From: Gadus chalcogrammus
Lineage: Eukaryota > Chordata > Actinopteri > Gadiformes > Gadidae
Direction: 5' to 3'
DNA: 64,000 nucleotides
NCBI RefSeq assembly: GCF_026213295.1
Contig: NC_079431.1
Location: forward strand, 14,066,804 to 14,130,803
How positions within the stretch are numbered: the stretch's first letter is position 1; each line of letters opens with the position of its first letter. The notes below the pieces were generated by a model. The model ran no database searches, was not told where the DNA came from, and worked only from the letters and a program-made list of their open reading frames with translations. This document shows positions 1 through 26,600 of the stretch, one piece after another. Made by a program: the position numbers and the translations under genes.

Positions 1-935
1 TGCTGGGACAGCGGCCGCCAGCTCTCTGTCTTCGGGACCCTCAGTTCCAGCTGGGCCTGCTGTCGGGTGGATAGGGGGGAGAGTGGGAGGGATGAGGAGG
101 GGGAGCGGGGGGGAGGGCGGGGGGGGGGGAGGAGGGGGAGCAGGGGGGGGGAGGTTGCGATTGTTGCTTAACTGCCAATGAAAGTGAGCGGAAAACCTCT
201 GGCAAGTGCCGTAGGGCCTTAAGGTCGTTAATATGGATTACATGCTTTCCGAACGTGACTTCCCTCCAAAATTCTACCTGGTCATTGGCCAGGGGCCAAG
301 CTGGCTCGCTATACAAACAAACACACACAGACACACAAACGCACACAGAAACACACACTCCAATACATTTAGGGGGGGGGGGGGGGATGTAAATCAAAAC
401 ACAAAGCCAGATGTTTTAGCTAGCTAGCTTAGTTAGCATTAGCGGACCTTGAGCGGTGACCCGCGCCTCCTCTCCCCAGGTCTGGGGCGTGGGTGAGCTG
501 TGGAACAGGAACACAACAGTCAGTCATTCACCGCAGTAGAACCTCTCCTTGTGTTTCCATGACTCAGTACGTGATGGATGTGTGAAGTAAAATGAAGAGG
601 GGGAAAAAAAAAAACAGCATTCAAAGAGCAACTCTGGGAAAGTTTCACAGGTTTTGCAGGGTATAAGTAGATAATAATGAGGATGGTGGGTGGAGGTTCT
701 CACAGAGAAGGCGAAAGGAAAGCACGGATGTGTCATATGACTTAAAGATGGGCAGCAGAGATGGGGGTGATTCAAAGAGGGGATTACCAGGGTCGAGGGG
801 GGACGGGGTGGGGGACGAACTAGTGGCTGTATGAGCAGGTAAGGTTGAAGTCATGACAACCTTACCTGCACATAAGCTGCCAGGTTTTGTCTGGCTCACT
901 TGGGACAGTGTAGAGAGGTTGAGGGGGATGGCAAT

Positions 936-1032
<97 letters not shown>

Positions 1033-3409
1033 GAGAGAGAGAACGAGAGAGAGCGAGAGAGAGGGCATCCAATGGGAATTGTGACACACAATGTCACAAG
1101 ATAGTAGTTTATGTTAAAAGGTCATGAGAGAGCAGTTACAATTAAAGAAATAAAGGAATGCATTGTTTGTACCTTTTCAAGCCCGGCGATGAAATCCGCT
1201 GTTAAAAATTGTAAAGAACAGTTGGCACTATGAGTATGGAACATGATGGACTATCTAGCACTTTCAGTGCTGTCTGGTTCATTTGTTGTTTTTCTCAATA
1301 AAACACACATGAGGAGAAAAACAACAAACACTCACACTCTTAACCAAAGCCTGGTGCTCTCTTGATTGGCTGAAATATCGGCCAATATCCTGCGCCGAAA
1401 CAGCTGCATCCTGGCATTGGCTCATCCAACTTTGATACTCTTCCTGCTCGGGAAGACGGCCCCAGAAGATCTTGAAAGCCTCCCATACAGTCTCCTGGCA
1501 GACTGGTGAAAGCACCGGACCAGGAAGAAGAACACCACACGGTCGATTGGGAACAAATGTACAAAACTTATTTTTGTGAAGTGCTTCAATGCTTTTCCGA
1601 TCTGCAGTATTTCACTTTCAGGAATTTGGCGCAACTGTATTGGGTTTCTGGGGATCTGCATCAAAACAGCATAAATTCAGTTTGTTATGGTTACATCGTC
1701 GGACCCCAATCTTGTTTGCTTCAGAGAAACTTCCATGGTTCATGGCCAGACCAATAATGAGGCAATTATGATAAGATTAAGATCAATGCTTAATAAAAAA
1801 TCTTTGTTTTATCAGTTTTGTCTGTCTTTTGTCTACGATAAAGGAAATCAGTTGAAGTTGAGCCTCAAAACAAGCTCCCCCAACCATGCATACTCCAGGA
1901 CATAACTGTCATGTTTACACATACATCTGCTGTCCTCTCGTTTGTTTTACTGCTGTTAATGCTGTGTCCGTGAGGCTCCACTATCTGTGTCATGATCTCA
2001 GCCAAAAGAGCCGTCTCCATGTCAGCTTGTGGACTTCCACTCAGGATCAGGTGAGGACTGTTTAACGGTGTCTGTCCTGCTGATTATCTCAGTAGCTCAC
2101 TGACAGCAACTCAACCCCTGTTCACTGACACACATACACACATGCACACACTCGCACATGTACGCACGCACACACACACACACACACACACACTTGCACA
2201 TCCACCACGCTTCTCCTTCCAGACAGGTGGAACCCATGCAGAAGACTCGACCAATCAGAGACCCATGATCACTGAATCAAAGATCAACCAACATTCTGGA
2301 TATCTCTCCATCTTCCCTCCTCTTTTGTTCTCTGCTCACCGCCAAGTCTATAAAATACCCATCTCACATACTGCTCTCCTTTTAAGTTCAGTGGTCCCAT
2401 GCTGTTCAACTTGGCCGTGGTTCTTAGAGACATTGCCTGGCTTATATGGGGCTTAACTCGCTGGAGTCCTTCCAGCTGTTAAACTGACCTGATAGACTCA
2501 AACTAACACAGAGCACGTTAGCTCGCTGGAGAATTCCAGGAGGCCTTACTGGCCTCACTGGTGACAAACCTGTACCAGCACATGACCAACATCAGCTTAG
2601 AGCGGCCCGATGCACAGGAACATCAAGTCAAGGTCGTAGTTCATTATGAGAAGTTAGAGGATAAGGGGTTTCATTATGCTCATTCAACAACAAAAAAAAA
2701 AAAAAAAAAGAAGAATTTAGAAAAATCTAGTCTTTCAGCTTTGGGCAGCTGTAAACAGACGGCGATTTAGTAATAACCAATGAGGTCGATATGAATAAAA
2801 TCAATCAACGATACCTCATGTGTGTCCTTTCTCTGCACTGCATAACCTGCTCCCCATACCTGTACAGGTATGAGCGTATGGTTCTCCCCCCCCAACCACC
2901 CCTCTGCCCGGTCTCTGTGTGCGGCCCATCCCCCCGTCCGTTACCCAGCCTTCCTCACCTCTGAGGTGGAAGTACCCCAGGTGGTTGGCCACCACCTGAT
3001 CGGAGGTCTCCTGGGCACAAAGCTTGACCCCACTGGCCAGCAGGACGTCCCGCTTCCTCCTGGGCCCGGCCGGCCCCCGGCCCACGGGGGCCACCTTCGC
3101 CTCGGATATCCGGAGGACCCGAGGGTGCGTCTGGAGAGAGGTTCCCCCGCCGGGGCCCTCGTCAGGACGTCCCATGGAGGACCCTTCGAACGCTGCACCT
3201 GTGGTAGACGAGGTATAACAGTGACATGCACCACCAGTACATACAGCAAACTGACTGGTACCTGGAGCGCCAGTCAGACCCCCCTTTGTCTCCAGTGTGC
3301 CCCTAGGAGGGTAGGGTGCCATACCTGTCCTTGAGTCAAGAGCAATGACAGCAGTGAAAGTGAAGATGGCGGAGCACAGGACATATTTCCACCGTGTGGT
3401 GTCCAACAT
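1..3409 (-). CDS. impg2: Interphotoreceptor matrix proteoglycan 2, 5' end only (partial)
   Basis: IMPG2 is a secreted/membrane chondroitin-sulphate proteoglycan of the matrix around photoreceptor outer segments. Three coding exons chain in phase. Exon 1 (3325-3409) has the start Met and a hydrophobic signal segment ([15 protein letters not shown]). Exon 2 (2959-3198) ends in a basic RRKRD stretch followed by [21 protein letters not shown]. Exon 3 (1345-1502) reads [18 protein letters not shown] and continues with [12 protein letters not shown]. From memory, this matches the N-terminal Cys-containing module of IMPG2 (GVKIC, RVCQEAVWEAF, FW.RLP..EEY..WM) better than IMPG1. Donors are GTATGG, GTGAGG and GTTAAG. 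A likely exon 4 runs off the window edge at 1-59, open in the required phase and preceded by a long pyrimidine tract. The SEA and EGF domains, the mucin-like region and the TM segment lie outside. Neighbouring senp7 fits the human IMPG2-SENP7 gene order. Confidence 0.87.
939..1063. repeat. (GA)n microsatellite
   Basis: About 90 bp of uninterrupted GA followed by an imperfect GAAC/GAGC-interrupted tail. It lies between impg2 exon 3 and the candidate exon 4. Overlapping reading frames here encode only Arg-Glu or Ser-Leu repeats and are not genes. Confidence 0.95.
2165..2193. repeat. (CA)n microsatellite in impg2 intron 2
   Basis: Short pure CA array with CGCA-type variants on its left side. 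The rest of the intron (1503-2958) shows no exon I can support. Confidence 0.9.
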
Positions 3410-4552
3410 TTTTTAAATCCTTTGGTCGGTGGTTTAAATCCACAAGCTTGGGGAAGTCACTCAGCGGAGAAGTCTGCACGCTCCTGCGGCAGGTTAGCAT
3501 AGTTTAGAAGGCTCCAGACGAGGTGGTGTGGGTGGGGTGGAGAGAGCAACGACACGTCCAGTATCGTTTGTGGCGATACTACGGTGGTCACTCTCTAAAG
3601 AAGGGGCGTGGCCTGTGGTGCTGAAAGGAACAGCTCCTGGGTCAGGTGGCAGAGCAGATGGCGTGTCGCTTTGCTCTTTAATCCTGTTTGTCTTAAGCTC
3701 TCTCAGGAGGACTGAGGTAGCCAAGAAGTTACAGGTCTAAGGTGTAGGTAAACACATTGAGAAATAAGGTAATAACTACAATGGCCAAATTAAGAGATTT
3801 GTAAAAAAAAAGGAATAGGGAAGAATTGTGTTTCACTTTTCCACTAGAATGTGTCAGGAAGTGGAGGCTGCAGGGGAACGCGTTTATGATTGTGGATGCA
3901 ATCCTCCTCTGAATGGGTGTTACCGCAACCACAGGGGAATACAAACTGACTAGTGTGATAACAGACGAGAGGGTATCGACGTCATATTAAAGAGAAACAG
4001 TGTTCAGGAGATATGAGGGGGGTGTGGTTTGAAACCTGTTGAATGTTGATGGGAATGTATAGATGCCTCGAATGTTCCTGCAAAATTGCCAATAGACAAC
4101 CTCTGCAAGTTTACATACTCATCTCATCAGAAGACATTCAACAATACTTTTCGTATGTAAATATACACTAAGACGCTTCACACAACAGATTAGTGTGTGG
4201 GTGTGTGTGTGTGTGTGTGTGTGGTCGGGCGGCTTGAAGACAGTAAGCCGTGTCCGGGAAGGTGAAATCCTCCTCTCTGTGACCCTTGACCTTTCACTCT
4301 CCCTTAAGGATTGAGCTGGTTGTTTTTTGGTCTGAACATTAACTTTTGACCCCTTCCTTTCCAAGGAGCTGTTTGTTGGTCCAGGTTTTTGATTCTACAG
4401 CTGTCTCTTTGAAATTTTCATATTTAAAATTAGGGTGAATGAAGCAATAGTTCAAAGTTTTGATTCCTTCTAATCAAGTAGTGTGTAATCCTAAATCTAA
4501 AAATCAACTGCAATTCTGTGCTTTTGTTATTTATTGCTTTTTAAGCAATTTT

Positions 4553-5090
4553 CGGAAACACCCTACAACACCTAACCCTTGTTTAATATTTGTTAATTGT
4601 TACTAAAATATCTATTCGGCACAAGTTAATAGTTTTTTTTTCCACTGACCACAGAGTGTCGCTGGTTAGGGTTAGGGCCATGTGTTAGGGTTAGGGCCAT
4701 GTGTTAGGGTTAGGGCCGTGTGTTATGGTTAGGGTTAGGGTCGTGTGTTAGGGTTAGGGCCGTGTGTTATGGTTAGGGTTAGGGTCGTGTGTTAGGGTTA
4801 GGGCCGTGTGTTATGGTTAGGGTTAGGGTCGTGTGTTAGGGTTAGGGCCGTGCGTTATGGTTAGGGTTAGGGTCGTGTGTTAGGGTTTGGGCTGTGTGTT
4901 AGGGTTAAGGTTAGGGTCATGTGTAAGGGTTGGGTTAGGGTTATGCAAACAATTAATTTTTAATTAATGATGAAAAAACGATTAACTTGTGCCAAATAGA
5001 TATTTTTGTAACAATTAACAAAAATTAACAAAGGGTTAGGTAATGACTTAGTTTGCTATTTATTAAGGCACCTTATATAAAGTGTTACCG
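4553..5090. mobile_element. Fold-back (MITE-like) element with AATTTT target-site duplication
   Basis: Two inverted arms surround a tandem-repeat core. Left arm 4553-4640 begins CGGAAACACCC and contains CTATTCGGCACAAGTTAAT. Right arm 4973-5090 reads, on the opposite strand, CGGTAACACTTTATATAAGG and later contains ATTAACTTGTGCC and AGATAT. The inner 55-60 bp of the arms are near-identical inverted copies; the outer parts differ by a deletion. Directly outside both ends is the 6-bp direct repeat AATTTT (4547-4552 and 5091-5096), consistent with a target-site duplication. No coding capacity is visible. The superfamily is not assigned. Confidence 0.72.
4664..4943. repeat. Telomere-like TTAGGG minisatellite
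   Basis: A tandem array built from TTAGGG and its variants (TTATGG, TTAAGG) joined by CCRTGTG or TCGTGTG spacers. The middle part repeats a higher-order unit of roughly 45 bp. It forms the core of the fold-back element, so it probably amplified inside the transposon and is not a relic of a chromosome end. Confidence 0.88.
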
Positions 5091-5447
5091 AATTTTCTTG
5101 TTTGTGTTGCATTGTGCAACTTTTTTGCATTACTGTTTTGCACAAAAAGCAGCAAGTTTGACATATGTCTTTAACAATCTTCCTTGACTAAAGTAGACTA
5201 CATTACCTATACTTTGACCTTTATTTCCTCTAATGGTGGATTAACACACAGAGAGGTAACCGAGTCTCTGACCGCCGAGAGCAATCACAGGTAGGCAGAC
5301 TTAAGACTCCACAAGGCTCTTTAATGACAAGAGTTCAGTGGGTAGACAATGAAAGCGGATTAAAAGTTCCCCTTGTTTGTAACAAGGGTCTATTTATATG
5401 ATGTGATTAAAGCTTAACGTAAGAGCAATGCGGTGTAGTAAATCATC

Positions 5448-5449
<2 letters not shown>

Positions 5450-5512
<63 letters not shown>
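5450..5512. repeat. (GT)n microsatellite
   Basis: Uninterrupted GT array of about 31 units in the intergenic region downstream of senp7. Confidence 0.95.
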
Positions 5513-5513
<1 letters not shown>

Positions 5514-6513
5514 CATTCAAGGACATTGGAGATAAGACAATTGTTCTCCAATGCAGAAATATTTCCCAGATTAGGTACAAACACTTAACGTGGTCATGTA
5601 ACCCTCTCAAAGAGATAACATCAGTACACCCATTTAAACACTAATTTGTCAATATATATATATACGACAAAACAGCATCTCTGTCTGGTGACGCCTTCAG
5701 TCCGGAAGATGTTGTCACTATACAAAGTCTATGATGGTGATCTTAAATCTTAAAAAACATGAAGCTAAAGTCCTCACAAACACCTAAACCCAACGACTTT
5801 CTAAAACAAAGGAAAATGTAAGTTTTAGTGTAGATGTTTTAATGCTTTTTTGTATAAAAAGAAAAGGTGTAACATTATTTCACACTTGAACGCCCGGCAT
5901 AAAATTACCCCAACGTTTAAGGCTAATATATAAACAAAACGTAAAAGGATAAAAAATTCTATCAAAATGGATCAGTATTAAGACAGAAATGAGGCAGCAG
6001 TGGTTCAAACAGCTATGTCTTGCATTCAGGAATTCTTCTCAGACCTCAGGCTGAGCTGTCAGGTGCTGAGCAGGTGTGATGAGAGAGGGTCTGAGTAGGT
6101 CCAAATTAAAAATGTTAAAATGGTGGACATGTTTTGCAAAAAATAATTTGAAATCAACTTGAACATCTTTTGACACCAAAAGAGGGCCGGTCCCTAGCTC
6201 ATTGCCCACGCAAGGCCATAAAACAAGGCATGAGAACGACAATTAAACTCTGACCGTCTCAAACCCAATTAAAATATCCTCTACCAAAATATACTTACAT
6301 GAATTACTTCAAGAGTGGGTACTTTTAACTTTTCTTTGTGCACACCGTTATAAAAGCTCAGATTTGAGTGCACTTGCGAGGTGGTCCCATGATACATCCC
6401 ATAAACCTATTGGAAAGTGAATACTGTTCAGATCACGCTGAAATCGTCTGTTTGCTCAGTATGAGCAGCTTTGGCAGTAGCTCCAGGACGGGGGTCCTGC
6501 GATGTGAGGTCTG

Positions 6514-22392
<15,879 letters not shown>

Positions 22393-22403
22393 CACGCGCA
22401 CAA

Positions 22404-22800
22404 GCTATTATCAAATTCAGGGGGAGGAGTTTAACGATAATCACCCTTCTGATTGGCTATGCAAGGATGTTCACAACATAGATGTTATAACCATGTTAGA
22501 TTTGCTCATACCGCTGTTAATGGGCGTTGTTCTTTTTTTTTAAAGAATACAAAAAAGTAGGCCCTCCTGGCTGCCTTCAAAATGCACGACGGTCGCTGCA
22601 ACACACATGCGTCCCTCCGAAATGTATCCCATGGAGCAGTTCACTCACCGTGTGCCGTGTATTTTCCTAGGCCACCACCAACAACTGCTACTTTGTAACC
22701 GTTTCTACTTCCAGGCGCGGATTGATATGCAAACTTTCACACAATGATTGGGCGTTATATATACGCTCATTAAACAAGTTAGGAACCAATCAGATCGCTG
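22404..22800 (-). promoter_or_regulatory. senp7: senp7 promoter and non-coding exon 1
   Basis: A TATA-type box (TATATATAA on the minus strand) lies at 22755-22763, with a CCAAT/ATTGG pair around 22747-22751 and 22785-22789. A TSS near 22725 would give a short exon 1 without ATG, ending at a consensus donor at 22649 (ACG|GTGAGT). It would splice to an acceptor at 22405-22406 (GATAATAG, after a CT-rich stretch), 12 bases before the ATG at 22390-22392. A second ATTGG at 22452 could serve an alternative start. TSS and exon 1 are inferred. Confidence 0.55.
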
Positions 22801-22890
22801 GATTTAAGCCACCCTTTGTATAATTATTTTTATGCACACCAGACCAGACAACAAATATAAGCAATGGTGCTATTGGTATGTTTGTAATAA

Positions 22891-22896
22891 TTTATT
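22891..22896 (-). terminator. atp6ap2: Candidate poly(A) signal of atp6ap2
   Basis: AATAAA on the minus strand, about 800 bp past the atp6ap2 stop codon. No better signal was noticed nearer. It would give a 3' UTR of about 23698-22875 and end the transcript only about 130 bp before the senp7 TATA box. Confidence 0.5.
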
Positions 22897-23698
22897 ACTT
22901 TCGCCATTTACACATAATTTTTCCTTGTCCAATTTACACCGAGTTCAATAATGTTGACTTATTGGGGAACTTCAACATGTATTGTTAGATCTATAATTCT
23001 TTTCACATGAACAACACAGCAGTGCCTTACAGTTATACATTTCAATATATACACAAGATTTAATTTAACTTAAAATAGCTTCGTACAGCATAACAAGCAC
23101 AAAATAACAAACACATTCGTACAATCCAAATCATACTTTCAGAATACTACAATAGTAAGTAGTCAGGGTTTTTTAACCCAATAACAGCAGACACCAGGTA
23201 AAGGTAAACATGACTAGTGAATTGTGTTAGGAATGATGTAAGCAGCTGGACTGAATGATGAAACTACAAAAGACGACGGCTCACTGTCTGAATGACTACA
23301 AGCAAGGCAGTAGCTTCATGCACCAGTTGCAGGAATACAGATAAATTCTTCAACCCATAAAACTTGGAATCTTAGATCTAATGAATGCTAAATCAAGGCC
23401 AATTAATCAAGAGCTTCATCAAGGGACTGTCTCTTTGGATGAGATCCCGGCATTGTCCAACAGTCAATGCCAGTTCCTCTGCTCTTTTCCTTCCAACAAT
23501 TAAGAGAGATGTTTCTAGCTCTGATTTGTATTAGTTAATAAACCATAATAGCAAGTAACCAGTACGAGTGGCTCCCACCCCATCCCCAATAATCAACCCT
23601 GCACAGTTCACACAAAATAAATGAAAACACTAAACACAAACAACAGATTTTCACAAGAGGGATCTAAATGGACGGCTGGGGTGGGGATATTTCTGTTC

Positions 23699-26600
23699 TC
23701 AGTCCATCCGGATCTTCTGATTGGTCATGCGGTAGATGATGCTGTCGTAGCCGGGGTCCATGTTCCACATGACATAGGAGGTGGCGATAACAGCCAGCGC
23801 CAGGGCGATCATCAGCCACAGCACGATGTTGAACACCACGGCGTAGTTGAGGTTATATTTGTAGGCCAGGTTGAACGGGCTGTCTGGGTTACCCTAAACA
23901 ATCACAAATAAATACAGAAAATGTTTAAGGAGAACCGTTAATAATGTGAACCATCGGATACTTCCATCCCAAAAATATATCGGTACAAGTGCATTCTTAT
24001 TTAAGTGAACATGAACAGAACAAATCAAAAATAATTAAACTTACAATCTGCTTGGACTCCAAAATGGAGCGAGACTTCCTGGTCAAGGGAGCCTCAAACC
24101 TTTTCACAGTGACAACCTCCACCACAGCGCTGTTACCATAGAGACCGTAGACGTCCTCTGCAAACTGCAAAAGAAAACTAATTAGAATTCCAATGTATAA
24201 GAATGGGAATAAACCGATTCCCATTCATGGCACCGCTGGTGCGATGCCGACCCCGTAGGCAGTATTCCCAGACCTATGCCAACTCATAGTAGGGATGGGC
24301 AAAATGATTATTTTCCGGGAACTAGTTCTTTCAATTCAGTTCACTATAACGATTCGTTCGTTTGATTCGTTCGTTTAGATTCGTTCGTTACGTCAGATTA
24401 CGTCATTTTTCAGGGAATCTCACAGGTGTCTGTCTGCCCTCCTCCCCGCGAGACGTCCCTGAGCATAATTTAAGCGACTTCTAGGCTCTACCCTGCGTGA
24501 AAATCGACAAGATATACTATATATTACAACCAAACGTCCCACCAATATTTATACCACTTGCTTACTCTCTATATGTCATTCATGGTTTTATATATTTTTT
24601 ACTTTACATTTAATTCTTCATTATTCAGGCATTACAGAACTTTCATGGTCATAAATAAAAAATATGAACTGCAGTTTAATATCTTTGTTTGTTCTTGAAT
24701 TGACGAAGAATGGAGGAAAGACTCCTGGGATTGGGAAATGCGTTTATCCAATAAACAGATGGAGGTCAAGTCTATTTTCGGAAATGTAGGGGGATATACG
24801 AGTGGCCCCACGTCGAATGGTATGACCCAAGATAAGTCAGACAGAGAAAGCGCGCAAATTCGAGGTACCACCTTGTCATTTGTTTACCCAGGTGCCATGG
24901 CAACACCATTGCTACCTCTCATTGGCTGAATCGTTGAGAACGTTGTAGACTCAATCGACATAAGGTCGCGGGGAGACGAAGCTCTGTTCGTTTGTTTATT
25001 TTATTTACGTGACCATATTTTTGTTTTATGTTAAAAAAAAAGAATCAAAGAACCATTCTTCTTGTTTTGGGGAACCAGTTCTTGTCGTTCACGTTCGGGA
25101 TTCGTTCGTTGTGAACGAATCGGTCGCGACCAACTCATCCCTCCCAACTCATTCACTCCTACTTTCCAGTCCATAAAAAGCCACAAAAGCCTATCCGAGT
25201 GAAGAAGGGTTCTACAGCTGGCTTAGAGCTGGGTAATATTGACATATTTATTATTGCGATAATGTTGGGGAACTTTACAAAATATCACAATATGCTTCTG
25301 ATTTCAAAACACCATTCGAGACAGTCTAAGATGGTCAAAACGTAAAAGTTGGATATGGATTTTTGCAATATTGTATCAAAGTAAAACTAGTTTTTCTTTG
25401 TCATTATTGCTTCAAATATCATATTCACTCCTTCTAAGGGCATATCTTCTAAATTCCTTTATACAATAAAAATGGGAATCACGATAAGTCTAACATGAAA
25501 TTTCCTGACAATACAATATCATTCAAAGACGACCAAGGATGATATTGACCCACTGCCCAGCCCTAAGCGGACCCACCTTGATAAGGACGGAGGCCAGGAT
25601 GGCAGTGGCGTCCCGATACTGCTGGGAGTCGGCTCCGTAGCGGCGGATCAGTTCCTCCAGGCCGGAAAGCTCCAGCGAGTACAGGTCGGGGGAATGGTCC
25701 TTGGCCAGGTGCCTGTGCCTCTGCAGCTGCAGACAGAGACGCAGGTATTAAGCCTATAGCACAATCTCTATGTTTTGTATCATTTCCTCTAAATAGCATG
25801 AAATGGTTTTTAACAGAGCAAAAATGTAGTGGGGCTATTTTTTTGGCTTGCTCTGTGTAAGACTTATGCCTATTAGGGCTGTCACTTTTTCCAAAAATGA
25901 AATTCGAACGAATTTCGAATGTCCATAATTAATTCGAATACATTCGAATACATTCGACCCCCACCCCCCCCCCCCCCCCCCCCCCATAGAACACGACACG
26001 ATTTCTTGTGGAAATCACTTATACCTACTGAATTCATAACAGCACAGGATAAAAACACATCTTTGATAACACATTTGTAAACACAACAAGAGGAAGCTCC
26101 GACACACAAGTGCGGCTGTCTTTTACACATTAACAATAACTGCTCGGAGCGCGATATGCGGAGCGCATGTCGTCCATGGCACACACAGCCTATATAAACG
26201 AACAATCTGTGAGGCCGACCTCCAACACGGCATGCTGCTCTTTTTATTTCTTACGGAAAGAAAATTACAAGTAGTCTCGCAGCTCTCCGTTACCGTTGCA
26301 GCTGCTTCTGTCAGCCGTGCTGTATAAGTCCCCAAACAGGCTGCCCATCGCGCCCAGCGGACTTTTCTCCCTGTCGTGTGCGATCAGTGTCGGTCTCCGT
26401 TTCAGTTAGCTCGTGTGAGAGGCTTTCAGTCACGAGATGTTTCTGTGCAGGGGAAAGGTGGACTAACCGGGAGAAGCGGGGATCCAGGAGGGCCGCTTTA
26501 TTGAGGAGAAGCCACTCGCCGCTCTCTTCTTTATAGCGCATTTTTACAGTTCGAATGGAGAATTACACTTCGAATTCTTCACCCCACCTTCGAACGAATA

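Larger units (their letters stand above)
3410..6513. other. Intergenic region between senp7 3' end and impg2 5' end
   Basis: No coding exon is supported. The region holds the upstream/promoter DNA of impg2 (3410 to about 3900, no clear TATA box), short (GT)n arrays at 4194-4222 and 5450-5512, and the fold-back element at 4553-5090. The senp7 3' UTR must occupy its right part. The nearest candidate poly(A) hexamers on the minus strand are an ATTAAA near 5840 and an AATAAA near 5220; neither can be chosen from sequence alone. Confidence 0.7.

Noticed and set aside
3679..3684. TAATCC, a CRX-type photoreceptor motif upstream of impg2
   Set aside because: IMPG2 is a photoreceptor gene, but a single 6-mer is expected by chance at this frequency and no cluster was seen.
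4664..4943. Relic of a chromosome end or fusion point
   Set aside because: The TTAGGG array is enclosed by inverted arms and a target-site duplication, so a transposon origin explains it better.
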